A stretch of 50,250 nucleotides of DNA from Borreliella burgdorferi B31 (GCF_000008685.2 NC_001318.1:608557-658806); one strand, 5' to 3'. Counted from the first letter of the stretch, positions 18,536-27,783 are shown. The notes: generated by a model not told the origin, from the letters alone. Translations and numbers: made by a program.

Positions 18536-20392
18536 TTAGCTTCCGCTGTAGGCTATTTTGAATTGCAAGAAAGCACTTCCAATAGCAGCATTATTTGTGT
18601 TTTTATTAGCAAGTTCTATAATGTTATTTGAATCCCATCCAAGAGAAATTGTTGTAAATCTTATTAGTTTTTCAAGGCTAAGTCCTGTTTTTAAATAAAT
18701 TTTTGTAGCATCGCTTGAGAGTTTATTAGAAGGTCCTAAAATGTATGCTCCAATGTAAGGTACTACATATGCTTCTGTTGAAATGGATGCTATTGGAATT
18801 GCATAATCAAGATATAAGGCCAAGCCGAGTTTCATTGCATCTTCAAATGTCAGATTAGGGGTTGTGGTCTTTGTGCTTGTTGAACTTTGTTCAGTTTGAT
18901 TGTTTTCAGTGGTGCTTGAAATTGTTGTAGGATAGTTTTCTACAGATTTTTGTCTTAAAATATCGTAAAGACCGATAGATGTTATCCATCCTAATCCATT
19001 TATAATCCCTTTTTTGTTGTCTTCATAGCTTGAAATTTCAACATTTAAGCTTTGAAATGCATTTTCAGATATGGTTTTTAATCTTTTTTCTGTATCTTTA
19101 GATCTGTAAAGGTTTTGTCCATAGCTTATTCCCAATGCAACTCCAGATTTTTTGTCTTGTTCTCCAAAGAGTCTTGTACTGTAGGAATCAGATCCTTTAA
19201 TCGCCCAGGATTCTTTTTCACCGGTATCTTTATTCCAAGCAAAACCTATACTTGCTCCTGTTGAAAATGCAATGCCCAATTCTGTGTTTTTGCTGAAATT
19301 AAGAGCATTGCCATTTGGATCAAATATTTCAGCTTTTTTGTTAGGATCTGAGGGTGTTTCTTTTTTGAAATTCGCTGCTTTTGAGATGTGTCCAAATATA
19401 GAAAAATCGCTTGCAAAAGGATCTATTCCAAAATCAGTTCCCATTTGCAAAATAAGATAGGTATTTTTATCGTTTATTTTTGTTAATCCAAGCTTATATT
19501 TAGCTCCAAAAGATGCTAAAATTGCAGAATTTGATAAAGTTGGGCTCAATAAATCGTTGCCAACTACGGATTTATCTTTTAAAGAGTATGTTATTGATGA
19601 ATTATTGAATGTCTCGTTTCCATAGGCTCCTGACAAGCCAAAATTTAATTCAAAAGGTGTTTCTGCAATTACAGATTTAGTATCTTCGTTTTGATCAAGT
19701 AGATTTTTTATTGGTTTCCATGTTGCTTGAATTCCATAAAGGATTCCTTGATATGTTTTATTGTATGGAGTGTCTTTGTCATTCTCTTGATTTCTGTTAC
19801 CCGTGCCTGTTCCCCCTATTGCAAATGTAAGGTCGAGTTTTGGGAGTTTGTATCCCAGCTGAATTGTTCCTATGTTTTTAGAAGTACCTCTTGCAAGAAT
19901 TGTCCCTCTTACTGCCCTATCATTGCTTGGGAATCCATAGTAAGTGCTTTTAAATCCAGTCATAGGTGCAAAACTAAATAAAGACTCTTTATTAAAGTCA
20001 AAATCTGTCATAGTACTTATTTTAATAAAAAAATCGTACATATTGATTTGGGCTGTAATATCTCCCACGTCAATTTTAAATTGATCGCCTTTTTTGCCTT
20101 CCGCTTTTAGTGCAAGATCTTCTACCTTAATGTAAGCTGAGAATGGATCGTCTTTGCCTAATTCGGGATTAGCTTCAAATGGTTTAAGCTTAATGGTAAT
20201 TTTGCTTTTGTTTTCAAACCCAGGAACAAGCTCGTCCATATCTAATCTGAATTCACTTGTGTTTTCAAATCCAAATGTTGGCATCCATGGGTTTATTTTA
20301 AATATATCTTTTTCCTTTAATGCGTCTGCTGCAAATATTGCTGCAGATGTGGTTAAAAATATGATTAATTTATATAAAATATGGCTTTTCAT
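18536..20392 (-). CDS. p66: Outer membrane porin and integrin-binding adhesin P66
   Basis: A 618-residue outer membrane protein with a signal peptide ending near residue 21 (FLTTSAAIFA / ADALKEK). The sequence alternates amphipathic strands and loops. P66 of B. burgdorferi is known as a large-conductance channel and a ligand of beta-3 integrins, needed for infection of mammals. The integrin-binding heptapeptide QENDKDT is intact at residues 202-208. The Ser/Thr/Asn-rich stretch around 475-500 (SSTTENNQTEQSSTSTKTTT) matches the variable surface-exposed loop used for species typing, and reads like B. burgdorferi sensu stricto. The ribosome site AGGAAGG lies 8 bases before the ATG. The upstream 247 bases (20393-20639) are almost pure A/T, with several TATAAT-like words but no convincing -35. 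Confidence 0.97.
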   Translation of the reverse strand: MKSHILYKLIIFLTTSAAIFAADALKEKDIFKINPWMPTFGFENTSEFRLDMDELVPGFENKSKITIKLKPFEANPELGKDDPFSAYIKVEDLALKAEGKKGDQFKIDVGDITAQINMYDFFIKISTMTDFDFNKESLFSFAPMTGFKSTYYGFPSNDRAVRGTILARGTSKNIGTIQLGYKLPKLDLTFAIGGTGTGNRNQENDKDTPYNKTYQGILYGIQATWKPIKNLLDQNEDTKSVIAETPFELNFGLSGAYGNETFNNSSITYSLKDKSVVGNDLLSPTLSNSAILASFGAKYKLGLTKINDKNTYLILQMGTDFGIDPFASDFSIFGHISKAANFKKETPSDPNKKAEIFDPNGNALNFSKNTELGIAFSTGASIGFAWNKDTGEKESWAIKGSDSYSTRLFGEQDKKSGVALGISYGQNLYRSKDTEKRLKTISENAFQSLNVEISSYEDNKKGIINGLGWITSIGLYDILRQKSVENYPTTISSTTENNQTEQSSTSTKTTTPNLTFEDAMKLGLALYLDYAIPIASISTEAYVVPYIGAYILGPSNKLSSDATKIYLKTGLSLEKLIRFTTISLGWDSNNIIELANKNTNNAAIGSAFLQFKIAYSGS

Positions 20393-20587
20393 AATTATAC
20401 CTTCCTGTTGTAATTATAAACTTTTATTAGTTTTAGTTTTTAATTAAACGTATTAATAAATATATTATAGATATGTTATTATGTATAATATATTAACATA
20501 TATATAACATGTATATAATATTAAAATATTAGGTAAAAATTCAAGGCCATATTATTATTTTGTGATTTTTGTATTATTCAAATCTAT

Positions 20588-20649
20588 AAATAAGATTAAT
20601 TTTAGTATAAATTAATCTTATTTATTTTAAATGATTAATTTATACTAAA
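20588..20649. repeat. Three-armed palindrome at the lctP 3' end (possible terminator)
   Basis: Arm 1 (20588-20602) pairs perfectly with 20609-20623 (15 base pairs, 6-base loop). The central arm 20601-20617 pairs equally well with 20633-20649 (17 base pairs, 15-base loop), and that third arm includes the lctP stop codon. The two hairpins exclude each other because they share the centre. A poor U-tract follows on the minus strand, so termination is uncertain. The rest of the p66-lctP gap (20393-20587) is A/T-rich with no other clear signal. Confidence 0.6.
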
Positions 20650-22142
20650 TAAACTAGCAATCCTGTTGCTAAAATGTAGTATAAAGCATAAATTATTGTT
20701 TTTGATAAAAGCTTGCCTTCTTGTCCAATTAATCCAGCAGTTGTTGTTGCTATTGTGATGTTTTGGGGAGAAATCATTTTCCCTCCAGTTGCTCCTGTTG
20801 TATTTGCTGCTGCAAGCCAGTAAGGATTTGCTCCAATATTTTCTGCCATTTGTGTTTGTAAAGGTCCAAAAAGAACATTTGAAACCGTATCACTTCCTGT
20901 TAAAAATGTCCCAATAGCTCCAATTAGTGGGCTAAATAATGGTCCAAATTTACCTGTTATTATTGAGATTCCATTAGCAAGATCTCTTATCATTCCACTA
21001 TGTGTCATTAATCTTGATATTGCAACAATGCATATGATTATAAAGGAAGATAATGCCATTTTTTTCAAGGTTAATGTAAATATTTTTAGCTGTTTTAACA
21101 TTGGAACTCCCCGTATTGAATAGGATATTGTTGTTGCAAGTATAATCAAGAAGCCCGGAGAGATAATCCATTTAAAGTGTAAGGGATTTGCTTCTGGATA
21201 AATGCTAATAGTGCTTTGAAAAGTTTTTAGGTATTCATGAATTTTGTTAAAAAGAGGAGATACAAGCACTATAAAAGTTACTATTAAAATGTAGGGTGAG
21301 CAGGCAATAATTCCTTTTGATAAGGATATTGTGTTTTTGCTTTGGCGCTCAGTAGTTTCTTTATTTCCAAAAAACCTTGCATAAACTATTGTTATTGTCA
21401 TAGAAAGAATGCTTCCAAGGATTGCAGGAAGTTCTGGACCCAAAGTTTTTGATATAAATACTTGAGATATTGCCATTGACATTCCTGAGAGTAAGGTAAG
21501 AAGGAATACTCCTTTTAATCCTTTAATGCCCCCTCCTGTAAGAATTACCAGTACAAAAGGTATTGTTAAGGTTGGAAGTATTAGTTGGAATGCAATCTCA
21601 GATGAAACAATGTTAACATCCAAGTTAGTTGCTTGAGCTAAAGATGTTATAGGGATTCCCACAGATCCGTAGGCGGTTGATGAGGTGTTCATTATTAAAC
21701 AGATTAAGCAGGCAAAAAATGGTTCAAATCCCATTGCTATTAATATTGATACAGGAATTGCAACAGCAGTTCCATATCCAGCAACTCCTTCTAAAAAATT
21801 TCCAAATCCCCATGCAACTAGTAATACTATAATTCTTCTATCAGAAGATACGTTTGATAAAATATTTTTAATAGTTTCTATATCTTTTTGATCTTCTGAC
21901 ATTTTGTATGTAAATATGGCAGCAATAATTACAGTTGCTATTGGCCATATCCCCATTAAGGCGCCCTCAAGCATTGCAAGACTTGTGTTTACTATTCCCA
22001 AGTTTTTATAAAATATAACTATAGCAACGGTGGCTATTAATGATATGGGTATTACATAGTAAGCTGGCTTTTTTATTATGCCAAGTCCAATAATTATTAG
22101 GATTATTGGTACCAAAGCTGTTATAAAATCATAAGAATTCAT
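20640..22142 (-). CDS. lctP: L-lactate permease (LctP family)
   Basis: A 500-residue polytopic transporter with about 12-14 hydrophobic segments. Family-like stretches include GFGNFLEGVAGYGTAVAIPV near residue 112, NTSSTAYGSVGIPITSLAQA near 152, GTFLTGSDTVSNVLFGPLQ near 410 and TTGATGGKMISPQNIT near 445. LctP proteins move lactate (and glycolate) with protons across the inner membrane. Borrelia ferments sugars chiefly to lactate, so export may be the main direction here; that is inference. The ribosome site GGAG is 8 bases before the ATG. It diverges from dacA across 70 bases and may be cotranscribed with p66, though an unusual palindrome lies at its 3' end. Confidence 0.94.
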   Translation of the reverse strand: MNSYDFITALVPIILIIIGLGIIKKPAYYVIPISLIATVAIVIFYKNLGIVNTSLAMLEGALMGIWPIATVIIAAIFTYKMSEDQKDIETIKNILSNVSSDRRIIVLLVAWGFGNFLEGVAGYGTAVAIPVSILIAMGFEPFFACLICLIMNTSSTAYGSVGIPITSLAQATNLDVNIVSSEIAFQLILPTLTIPFVLVILTGGGIKGLKGVFLLTLLSGMSMAISQVFISKTLGPELPAILGSILSMTITIVYARFFGNKETTERQSKNTISLSKGIIACSPYILIVTFIVLVSPLFNKIHEYLKTFQSTISIYPEANPLHFKWIISPGFLIILATTISYSIRGVPMLKQLKIFTLTLKKMALSSFIIICIVAISRLMTHSGMIRDLANGISIITGKFGPLFSPLIGAIGTFLTGSDTVSNVLFGPLQTQMAENIGANPYWLAAANTTGATGGKMISPQNITIATTTAGLIGQEGKLLSKTIIYALYYILATGLLVYLV

Positions 22143-22212
22143 AAAAATGGCTCCTTTTTAATTGTATTGTAATTAACAATCAATAAATAATATATAATTT
22201 TAATATTACAAC

Positions 22213-23430
22213 ATGAATAGTATCTATGTTATTGGGAAATTGTTATTAACTTTATTTTTAATTTTTTTCCCGTTTTGTTATAATCTTTTTGCAGTTAATT
22301 TAGCTGAGATTAATAAATTATCAGAGTATGCAAAGTCAATAGTTTTAATAGATTTTGATACTAAGCGAATACTTTATTCTAAGAAGCCCAATTTGGTTTT
22401 TCCTCCAGCATCTCTTACAAAGATTGTTACAATTTATACAGCTTTAATTGAAGCTGAAAAGCGAAATATAAAATTAAAAAGCATAGTTCCTATTAGCGAT
22501 TCTGCTTCATATTATAATGCACCCCCCAATTCTTCTTTGATGTTTTTAGAAAAAGGTCAAATTGTTAATTTTGAAGAGATTTTAAAAGGACTTTCAGTTT
22601 CTTCGGGTAATGATTCTTCTATTGCAATTGCTGAGTTTGTAGTAGGCAATTTAAATAGCTTTGTTAATTTAATGAATATTAATGTTTTAAATTTAGGGCT
22701 TTTTAATATGCATTTTGTTGAACCTTCTGGATATAGCAGCGAGAATAAGATTACAGCACTAGATATGGCTTTTTTTGTGAAATCTTATATAGAAAAGTTT
22801 AAATTTATGCTTAATATTCATTCTTTAAAGTATTTTATTTATCCAAAGAGTAGAAATTTAGGAACTGCTTTGTCATCAAAATTTTTAAACTTAAAACAAA
22901 GAAATGCTAATTTATTAATATATGATTACCCTTATTCAGATGGCATTAAAACGGGATATATTAAGGAATCAGGCTTAAATCTTGTTGCTACTGCTAAAAA
23001 GGGTGAGAGAAGATTAATAGCAGTTGTATTGGGGGTTGAAAAAGGAATTAATGGATTTGGAGAGAAAATGAGATCTTCGATTGCAAAAAATTTATTTGAA
23101 TATGGATTTAATAAATATTCTAAATTTCCTTTAATAGTAAAATTAAAAGAAAAAGTCTATAATGGTACAGTGGATACAGTTGCTCTTTTTTCTAAAGAGC
23201 CTTTTTATTATATTTTAACTAAAGATGAATTTGATAAAATTAATATAAGTTATACTGTTGATAAATTGGTTGCTCCACTTAGTGGGGATATGCCTGTTGG
23301 GAGGGCTATGATTTTTTTAGAAAATGAAAAAATAGGGGATGTTGCTTTGTTTAGTGGCAAGGTAAAAAGATTAGGGTTTTGGCAAGGTCTTTATAAGAGT
23401 TTTATAAATCTTTTTTCAAGAGAGTATTAA
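22213..23430 (+). CDS. dacA: D-alanyl-D-alanine carboxypeptidase (penicillin-binding protein)
   Basis: Trims the terminal D-Ala from peptidoglycan stem peptides in the periplasm. A signal peptide covers about residues 1-27 (LLTLFLIFFPFCYNLFA). The active-site triad is complete: SLTK with nucleophile S67 and K70, SGN at 131-133, and KTG at 246-248. The C-terminal beta-rich domain is present; the end GFWQGLYKSFINLFSREY could be the amphipathic membrane anchor of the class. The ATG lacks any Shine-Dalgarno sequence, and possible -10 words (22191-22198) lie very close to it, so the leader may be very short. cheD begins 4 bases after its stop. Confidence 0.95.
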   Translation: MNSIYVIGKLLLTLFLIFFPFCYNLFAVNLAEINKLSEYAKSIVLIDFDTKRILYSKKPNLVFPPASLTKIVTIYTALIEAEKRNIKLKSIVPISDSASYYNAPPNSSLMFLEKGQIVNFEEILKGLSVSSGNDSSIAIAEFVVGNLNSFVNLMNINVLNLGLFNMHFVEPSGYSSENKITALDMAFFVKSYIEKFKFMLNIHSLKYFIYPKSRNLGTALSSKFLNLKQRNANLLIYDYPYSDGIKTGYIKESGLNLVATAKKGERRLIAVVLGVEKGINGFGEKMRSSIAKNLFEYGFNKYSKFPLIVKLKEKVYNGTVDTVALFSKEPFYYILTKDEFDKINISYTVDKLVAPLSGDMPVGRAMIFLENEKIGDVALFSGKVKRLGFWQGLYKSFINLFSREY

Positions 23431-23434
23431 TTTT

Positions 23435-23926
23435 ATGTTAAATCATTTTAATTTTAAATTAAAACGCGATGTTACAATAATAGTTCCTGGTGAAGCTTTT
23501 GTTTCAAACAAAAGAGTGATTTCTACAATTCTTGGTTCTTGTGTTGCTGTTGTGCTTTGCGACGAATCAAACAATTTAATTGGAATGAATCATTATGTTC
23601 TAGTTAAGTCAGATCTTGACATATCTCCTGATCAAAGGGGAAGATATGGGATTTATGCTATTCCTATGTTAATAAATGCAATGCTCGAAAATGGAGCTAG
23701 CAAAAGTAATCTTAAGGCTAAGCTTTTTGGTGGAACTAATTTTATGGCAAAAGGATCGGTTAAGGTGGGGCTTGAAAATTCAGAGTTTGCCGTTAATACA
23801 TTGAATAAGTATCGTATTCCAATCTTAGCTAAAGATTTTGATCAATCTAAGTCGCGAAAAATTTTTGCTTTTCCTGAAAACTTTAAGGTTATTGTGGAAT
23901 ATCCAGACGGAACAAAGGTTTTTTAA
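23435..23926 (+). CDS. cheD: Chemoreceptor glutamine deamidase CheD
   Basis: Deamidates glutamines on chemoreceptors, and in Bacillus-type systems also works with CheC/CheX-family phosphatases. The catalytic residues are visible: Cys36 in STILGSCVAVVLCDE, His53 in IGMNHYVL, and a Thr in KLFGGTNFM near residue 105. Length 163 is normal. It sits between dacA (4-base gap) and the pcrA helicase (2-base gap), away from the other chemotaxis genes, though two chemoreceptor genes lie 11-15 kb upstream in this window. The ribosome site is weak (AAGAGAG about 10 bases before the ATG), so coupling to dacA translation is likely. Confidence 0.95.
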   Translation: MLNHFNFKLKRDVTIIVPGEAFVSNKRVISTILGSCVAVVLCDESNNLIGMNHYVLVKSDLDISPDQRGRYGIYAIPMLINAMLENGASKSNLKAKLFGGTNFMAKGSVKVGLENSEFAVNTLNKYRIPILAKDFDQSKSRKIFAFPENFKVIVEYPDGTKVF

Positions 23927-23928
23927 TT

Positions 23929-25908
23929 TTGTCTAATGATGATTTTTTAAAAAATTCTCTCAATCAATTTCAATATGAAGCAGTTACTACTATTGAAGGC
24001 GCTCTTTTAATTATTGCTGGTGCTGGTAGTGGAAAAACAAGGGTTGTTACTCACAGAATAGCGTATTTGCTTTTAAAAGGCATTGCTCAGAGGGAAATTT
24101 TAGCCTTGACTTTTACCAACAAGGCTGCTAATGAAATGAAAGACAGAATTAAAAAAATTTTAAAAAGTCCTCTTAGTAATCTTATGGTTTCAACTTTCCA
24201 TGCTTTTGGGCTTTACTTTTTAAAAGAAAATTATAAATTGTTAGGATATAGAAAAAACTTTAGTATTTATGATGACAATGATAGAATCTCTCTTCTTAAA
24301 GAGATTTTACTTGATGAGGGTCTTTTTAATAAAAAAGTTTCTTTAAATTCGCTTAGCAATGTTATTTCACTTTTAAAAAACGGTATTCTCACTCTTAATG
24401 ATTTAAAGGAAGAAGATATAAATATTTACAGGCTTTATGAAGAGAGGTTAAGGCTTTATAATTCTTTTGATTTTGATGATTTGATTTTAAAGCCAAAAGA
24501 ATTGTTAAGTAATAATTCTGATATTAGAAATAAATATTCTAAAAGATATAAATATGTTTTGATTGACGAGTTTCAAGATACTTCTTTGATTCAATATAAT
24601 TTTATTCGCCTTTTGATAAATCATAGTAATTTGTGTTGTGTTGGGGATGATGATCAGTCGATATATTCTTGGCGCGGGGCTAATTATAACAACATGTTGC
24701 AATTTGAAAAAGATTACAACGTTAAAGAAATAAAGCTTGAACAAAATTATCGTTCTGCAAAAAATATTTTAGATGTTGCCAATTCTGTGATTTTAAATAA
24801 TAAAAATAGAAAAGAAAAGACCTTGTGGTCCTCAAAGATGTGTAGCAAAGTTATAGATGTTTTTATATTTGAGGATGAAATTCAAGAATCTGAGTTTGTT
24901 GCAAATAGAATCATGCAGCTTTCAAGGCTAGAGGATTTTAAGTCTAAAAAGATAGGGGTTCTTATGAGAACCAATGCTCTTTTTAAAAACGTTGAAATGA
25001 TTTTTAGAAGACAAGGCATAAAATATAAAGTTTCAGGGGGAACATCTTTTTTCCAGAGAAAAGAAATAAAAGATATTATTTCTTATTTGAATGTAATAAT
25101 AAATCCTAAAAGTGATTATGATCTTCTTAGAATCATTAATGTTCCAAGAAGGGGGATTGGCAAGGAATATTTGAAAAAAATTAGAGATATAGCAGACAAG
25201 AAGGGTTGTTGCATTTATGATGCTCTTTGTGACATTACTTTTTCTTTTACAAATATTTCTAGTTATGACAAGGCTTTAAATAAGCAGGTCATTGAAAGCA
25301 TAGAAGATTTTGTATCTTTTATTGAAGAGTATCAATATAAGTTTAGTATAACAAAAAACACGTATTCCAATATAATCAAAGAAATGATAGAAAGTATTGA
25401 ATATTGGGGATTTTTAGTTAGTGAAAATCCCAATTCAATCAAAGTGGCTGAATATAAGTATCAAAATATAGAAGGGTTTTTAAGCATAATTAAAAATTGG
25501 GAATCCAAACAATTTGGTGAGTTGAGAGATTTAAGTAGCTTTTTAAATTACATAGTTCTTCAATCTAACGAAGTAAGTGAGGAAGCTGAAAATATTAATA
25601 TTAATTTAATGACAGTACATTCTGCTAAAGGTTTAGAATTTGATTATGTATTTTTTATTGCTGTTGAAGACAATATTATTCCTCATCATAGAATCATTGA
25701 AGATAGTGAGGTTGACTTAGAAGAAGAGAGGCGAGTTTTTTATGTTGCGTTAACTCGCGCAAAAGATTCTCTTGTTATTACTATGGCTAATAAGCGTAAA
25801 AAAGATAGGCAAATTTTTGATCAGTTGCCTTCAAGATTTATTTCAGAAATTCCTAAAGAATTTTTAAATTTTAATTATTATGCAGATTTTGTTGAAAACA
25901 AAGCTTAA
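23929..25908 (+). CDS. pcrA: UvrD/PcrA/Rep-type superfamily 1 DNA helicase
   Basis: A 659-residue 3'-5' DNA helicase. Motifs in order: Walker A AGAGSGKTRVVTHR near residue 28, TFTNKAANEMKDR (Ia), IDEFQDTS (II) near 213, VGDDDQSIYSWRGA (III) near 238, LEQNYRS (IV) near 270, VHSAKGLEFDYVF (V) near 563, and EEERRVFYVALTRA (VI) near 602. It unwinds nicked or damaged DNA in repair and clears proteins from forks. UvrD and Rep cannot be told apart from PcrA by motif alone. The start is TTG, 2 bases after the cheD stop, with AAAGG 10 bases before it; the nearby ATG at 23936 is out of frame. Confidence 0.93.
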   Translation: MSNDDFLKNSLNQFQYEAVTTIEGALLIIAGAGSGKTRVVTHRIAYLLLKGIAQREILALTFTNKAANEMKDRIKKILKSPLSNLMVSTFHAFGLYFLKENYKLLGYRKNFSIYDDNDRISLLKEILLDEGLFNKKVSLNSLSNVISLLKNGILTLNDLKEEDINIYRLYEERLRLYNSFDFDDLILKPKELLSNNSDIRNKYSKRYKYVLIDEFQDTSLIQYNFIRLLINHSNLCCVGDDDQSIYSWRGANYNNMLQFEKDYNVKEIKLEQNYRSAKNILDVANSVILNNKNRKEKTLWSSKMCSKVIDVFIFEDEIQESEFVANRIMQLSRLEDFKSKKIGVLMRTNALFKNVEMIFRRQGIKYKVSGGTSFFQRKEIKDIISYLNVIINPKSDYDLLRIINVPRRGIGKEYLKKIRDIADKKGCCIYDALCDITFSFTNISSYDKALNKQVIESIEDFVSFIEEYQYKFSITKNTYSNIIKEMIESIEYWGFLVSENPNSIKVAEYKYQNIEGFLSIIKNWESKQFGELRDLSSFLNYIVLQSNEVSEEAENININLMTVHSAKGLEFDYVFFIAVEDNIIPHHRIIEDSEVDLEEERRVFYVALTRAKDSLVITMANKRKKDRQIFDQLPSRFISEIPKEFLNFNYYADFVENKA

Positions 25909-25972
25909 CCAATATTATTGAATTTATTGAATGAATTTAAAGATTAATTTAGTATATTATATTATTAATTAT

Positions 25973-26006
25973 AAATTAAATCCAAGTATATTTATGGATT
26001 TAATTT
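25973..26006 (+). promoter_or_regulatory. Hairpin in the pepD leader
   Basis: A 12-base-pair perfect stem (25973-25984 with 25995-26006) and a 10-base loop, ending 4 bases before the ribosome site AAAGGAAAG of pepD. A weak promoter candidate (TTGAAT at 25927, 17-base spacer, TAGTAT at 25950) would place it in the 5' leader. It might instead end the pcrA transcript, but no U-run follows. Confidence 0.4.
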
Positions 26007-26024
26007 AATCAAAGGAAAGTTATT

Positions 26025-27455
26025 ATGAGTATTGTAATTGATTCTTTTAAAGAGATATCAAAAATTCCAAGATGTTCAAAAAATATTAAAGGAATTATTA
26101 ATTTTATTAAGCAGAGAGCCAAAAAATTTGGTTATTCTTTTAAAGAAGATCGTGTTGGTAATATTGTAGTGCAGATAAAATCAAATAATAATATTGATAT
26201 GCATCCTATTATTTTACAATCTCATGTTGATATGGTTTGCGAAAAGAATGAATCCAGTTTGCATAATTTTGAAACAGATCCAATTGAAATTGTTGAAGAG
26301 GATGGATATCTTAAAGCAGTAGGGACCACCCTCGGAGCTGATAATGGGATTGGAGTAGCTATGATGTTGGGGATTATGAGTGAAGCCAATAATTTTCCTC
26401 ATCCCGATTTAGAACTTCTATTTACCGTTGATGAAGAAATAGGTTTAATAGGTGCTCTTGGTCTTGATTCTAATTTATGTAGTGGTAAAAGCCTCATTAA
26501 TCTTGATGGAGAGGAAGAGGGTTATTTTTTAGTTGGTTGTGCGGGATCAAGACTTGTAGAAATTGTTTTTTCTCCTAAGTATAGCCTTGTAACGAAAAAA
26601 ACAAAGGTAGAAATTTTGTTTAAAGGGCTTAAAGGTGGCCATTCTGGGGCAGATATTCATTTAGATTTGGCAAATTCTTTAAAATTAATGTTTTTTGCTC
26701 TTTTTGAAATTAAGGCAAATCTTAATTTTGAGATTGAAGGCATTTTTGGTGGAAATAGTAGCAATGCAATTCCAATTGAAGCCAAGGCTTTAATCTTTAT
26801 AGATGATAATGATTATGATTTATTAAATAAAGAGCTTAAACTGTTCGTACTTAAAGTTAAAAGTGCATATTCTCTTGAAGATGAATTTGATATTATTGTT
26901 AATAAAAGAGAATTTTCATCAGTTAAAGTTCTTGATGAAAATAGCAAAAATAAGCTTTTAAATATGGGAATGGGATTTTTACATGGAGTTCAAAAAGTAG
27001 AAAATTATGAAAATAAGCTTATAAAGACCTCTTTAAATTTTTCAAGTCTTTTGAGAATGCAAGACGATTATATTTTTACTTTTTTAATAAGATCTTTATT
27101 GGATTTAGACAAAGAGTATGTTTGCAATCATTTACAATCAATAAGTGATTTGTCGGGAGCTAATTTGCGTGTAATTTATGATGATCCTTCTTGGCAGCCT
27201 GATAAGAATAGCAATCTTTTAAAACATCTTCAAGAAGTGTATAAAGAGATGTATCTTGAAGATGCTAATGTTTCCACAATACATGCAGGTCTTGAAACAG
27301 GCATAATATCTTCTAGATTGGGAGGTATAGAATCTGTTACCCTTGGGCCTTGGATTGAATGGCCTCATACTACTAGGGAAAGAGTAAATATTTCTTCAAC
27401 TATTAGAGTTTATGATTTTTTGAAAAAAAGCTTAGAAAGATTTCAAAAATTTTAG
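26025..27455 (+). CDS. pepD: Aminoacyl-histidine dipeptidase (M20 family peptidase)
   Basis: A cytoplasmic di-zinc dipeptidase of the PepD (M20C) type. Metal-site motifs: ILQSHVDMVCEKN near residue 65, with the HxD; GTTLGADNGIGVAMMLG near 100, with the bridging Asp; and FTVDEEIGLIGALGL near 137, with the catalytic and ligand Glu pair. The lid/dimer domain (KGLKGGHSGADIHLDLAN) and a C-terminal THAGLETGIISSRLGG with a His ligand follow. Length 476 is typical. Borrelia makes almost no amino acids, so peptide breakdown after oligopeptide import is a sensible role. The ATG has a strong AAAGGAAAG site. A hairpin terminator-like element follows at 27491. Confidence 0.94.
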   Translation: MSIVIDSFKEISKIPRCSKNIKGIINFIKQRAKKFGYSFKEDRVGNIVVQIKSNNNIDMHPIILQSHVDMVCEKNESSLHNFETDPIEIVEEDGYLKAVGTTLGADNGIGVAMMLGIMSEANNFPHPDLELLFTVDEEIGLIGALGLDSNLCSGKSLINLDGEEEGYFLVGCAGSRLVEIVFSPKYSLVTKKTKVEILFKGLKGGHSGADIHLDLANSLKLMFFALFEIKANLNFEIEGIFGGNSSNAIPIEAKALIFIDDNDYDLLNKELKLFVLKVKSAYSLEDEFDIIVNKREFSSVKVLDENSKNKLLNMGMGFLHGVQKVENYENKLIKTSLNFSSLLRMQDDYIFTFLIRSLLDLDKEYVCNHLQSISDLSGANLRVIYDDPSWQPDKNSNLLKHLQEVYKEMYLEDANVSTIHAGLETGIISSRLGGIESVTLGPWIEWPHTTRERVNISSTIRVYDFLKKSLERFQKF

Positions 27456-27490
27456 TTTTGAAAAAAATTAATATTTTATTATAAATTTTT

Positions 27491-27516
27491 TAATAAAAGT
27501 CTTATGGCTTTTATTA
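27491..27516 (+). terminator. Likely terminator after pepD
   Basis: An 11-base-pair stem with one G.U pair (27491-27501 with 27506-27516, loop TTAT) followed by TTATTTTTAT. It lies between the pepD stop and the tRNA promoter. Confidence 0.6.
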
Positions 27517-27529
27517 TTTTTATCTTTTA

Positions 27530-27558
27530 TTGACTTAGGAATTAAATATTTATAAAAT
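27530..27558 (+). promoter_or_regulatory. Promoter of the His-Arg-Leu-Gly tRNA cluster
   Basis: TTGACT (27530-27535), 17-base spacer, TAAAAT (27553-27558). The expected start near 27565 leaves a leader of about 22 bases before tRNA-His. Confidence 0.75.
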
Positions 27559-27586
27559 ATTATAATAATCATAGTCACTAGTTATT

Positions 27587-27660
27587 GGTGGTTGTAGCTC
27601 AGTTGGTAGAGCGTCGGGTTGTGGTTCCGAATGTCGCGGGTTCAAGCCCCGTCAATCACC
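27587..27660 (+). tRNA. tRNA-His (anticodon GTG)
   Basis: Cloverleaf with anticodon GTG in loop TTGTGGT. The acceptor has eight pairs because GGTGGTTG at the 5' end matches CAATCACC at the 3' end; the extra G-1:C73 pair is the mark of tRNA-His. T loop GGTTCAAGC. The 3' CCA is not encoded. Confidence 0.95.
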
Positions 27661-27684
27661 CTTTAATCAATTTTATTTTTAACT

Positions 27685-27758
27685 GCATTCATAGCTCAAT
27701 TGGATAGAGCGGCGGACTTCGAATCCGAAGGTTGCAGGTTCGACTCCTGCTGAGTGCG
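27685..27758 (+). tRNA. tRNA-Arg (anticodon TCG)
   Basis: Acceptor GCATTCA / TGAGTGC (one G.U pair), discriminator G, anticodon loop CTTCGAA giving TCG, T loop GGTTCGACT. No encoded CCA. It follows tRNA-His by 24 bases. Confidence 0.94.
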
Positions 27759-27783
27759 AAATTATTATTTATTTAGTAGATTA

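Noticed and set aside
20393..20587. Alternating TA stretches upstream of p66 as a repeat element or replication origin
   Set aside because: Only low-complexity AT sequence; no iterons, DnaA boxes or gene context of an origin.
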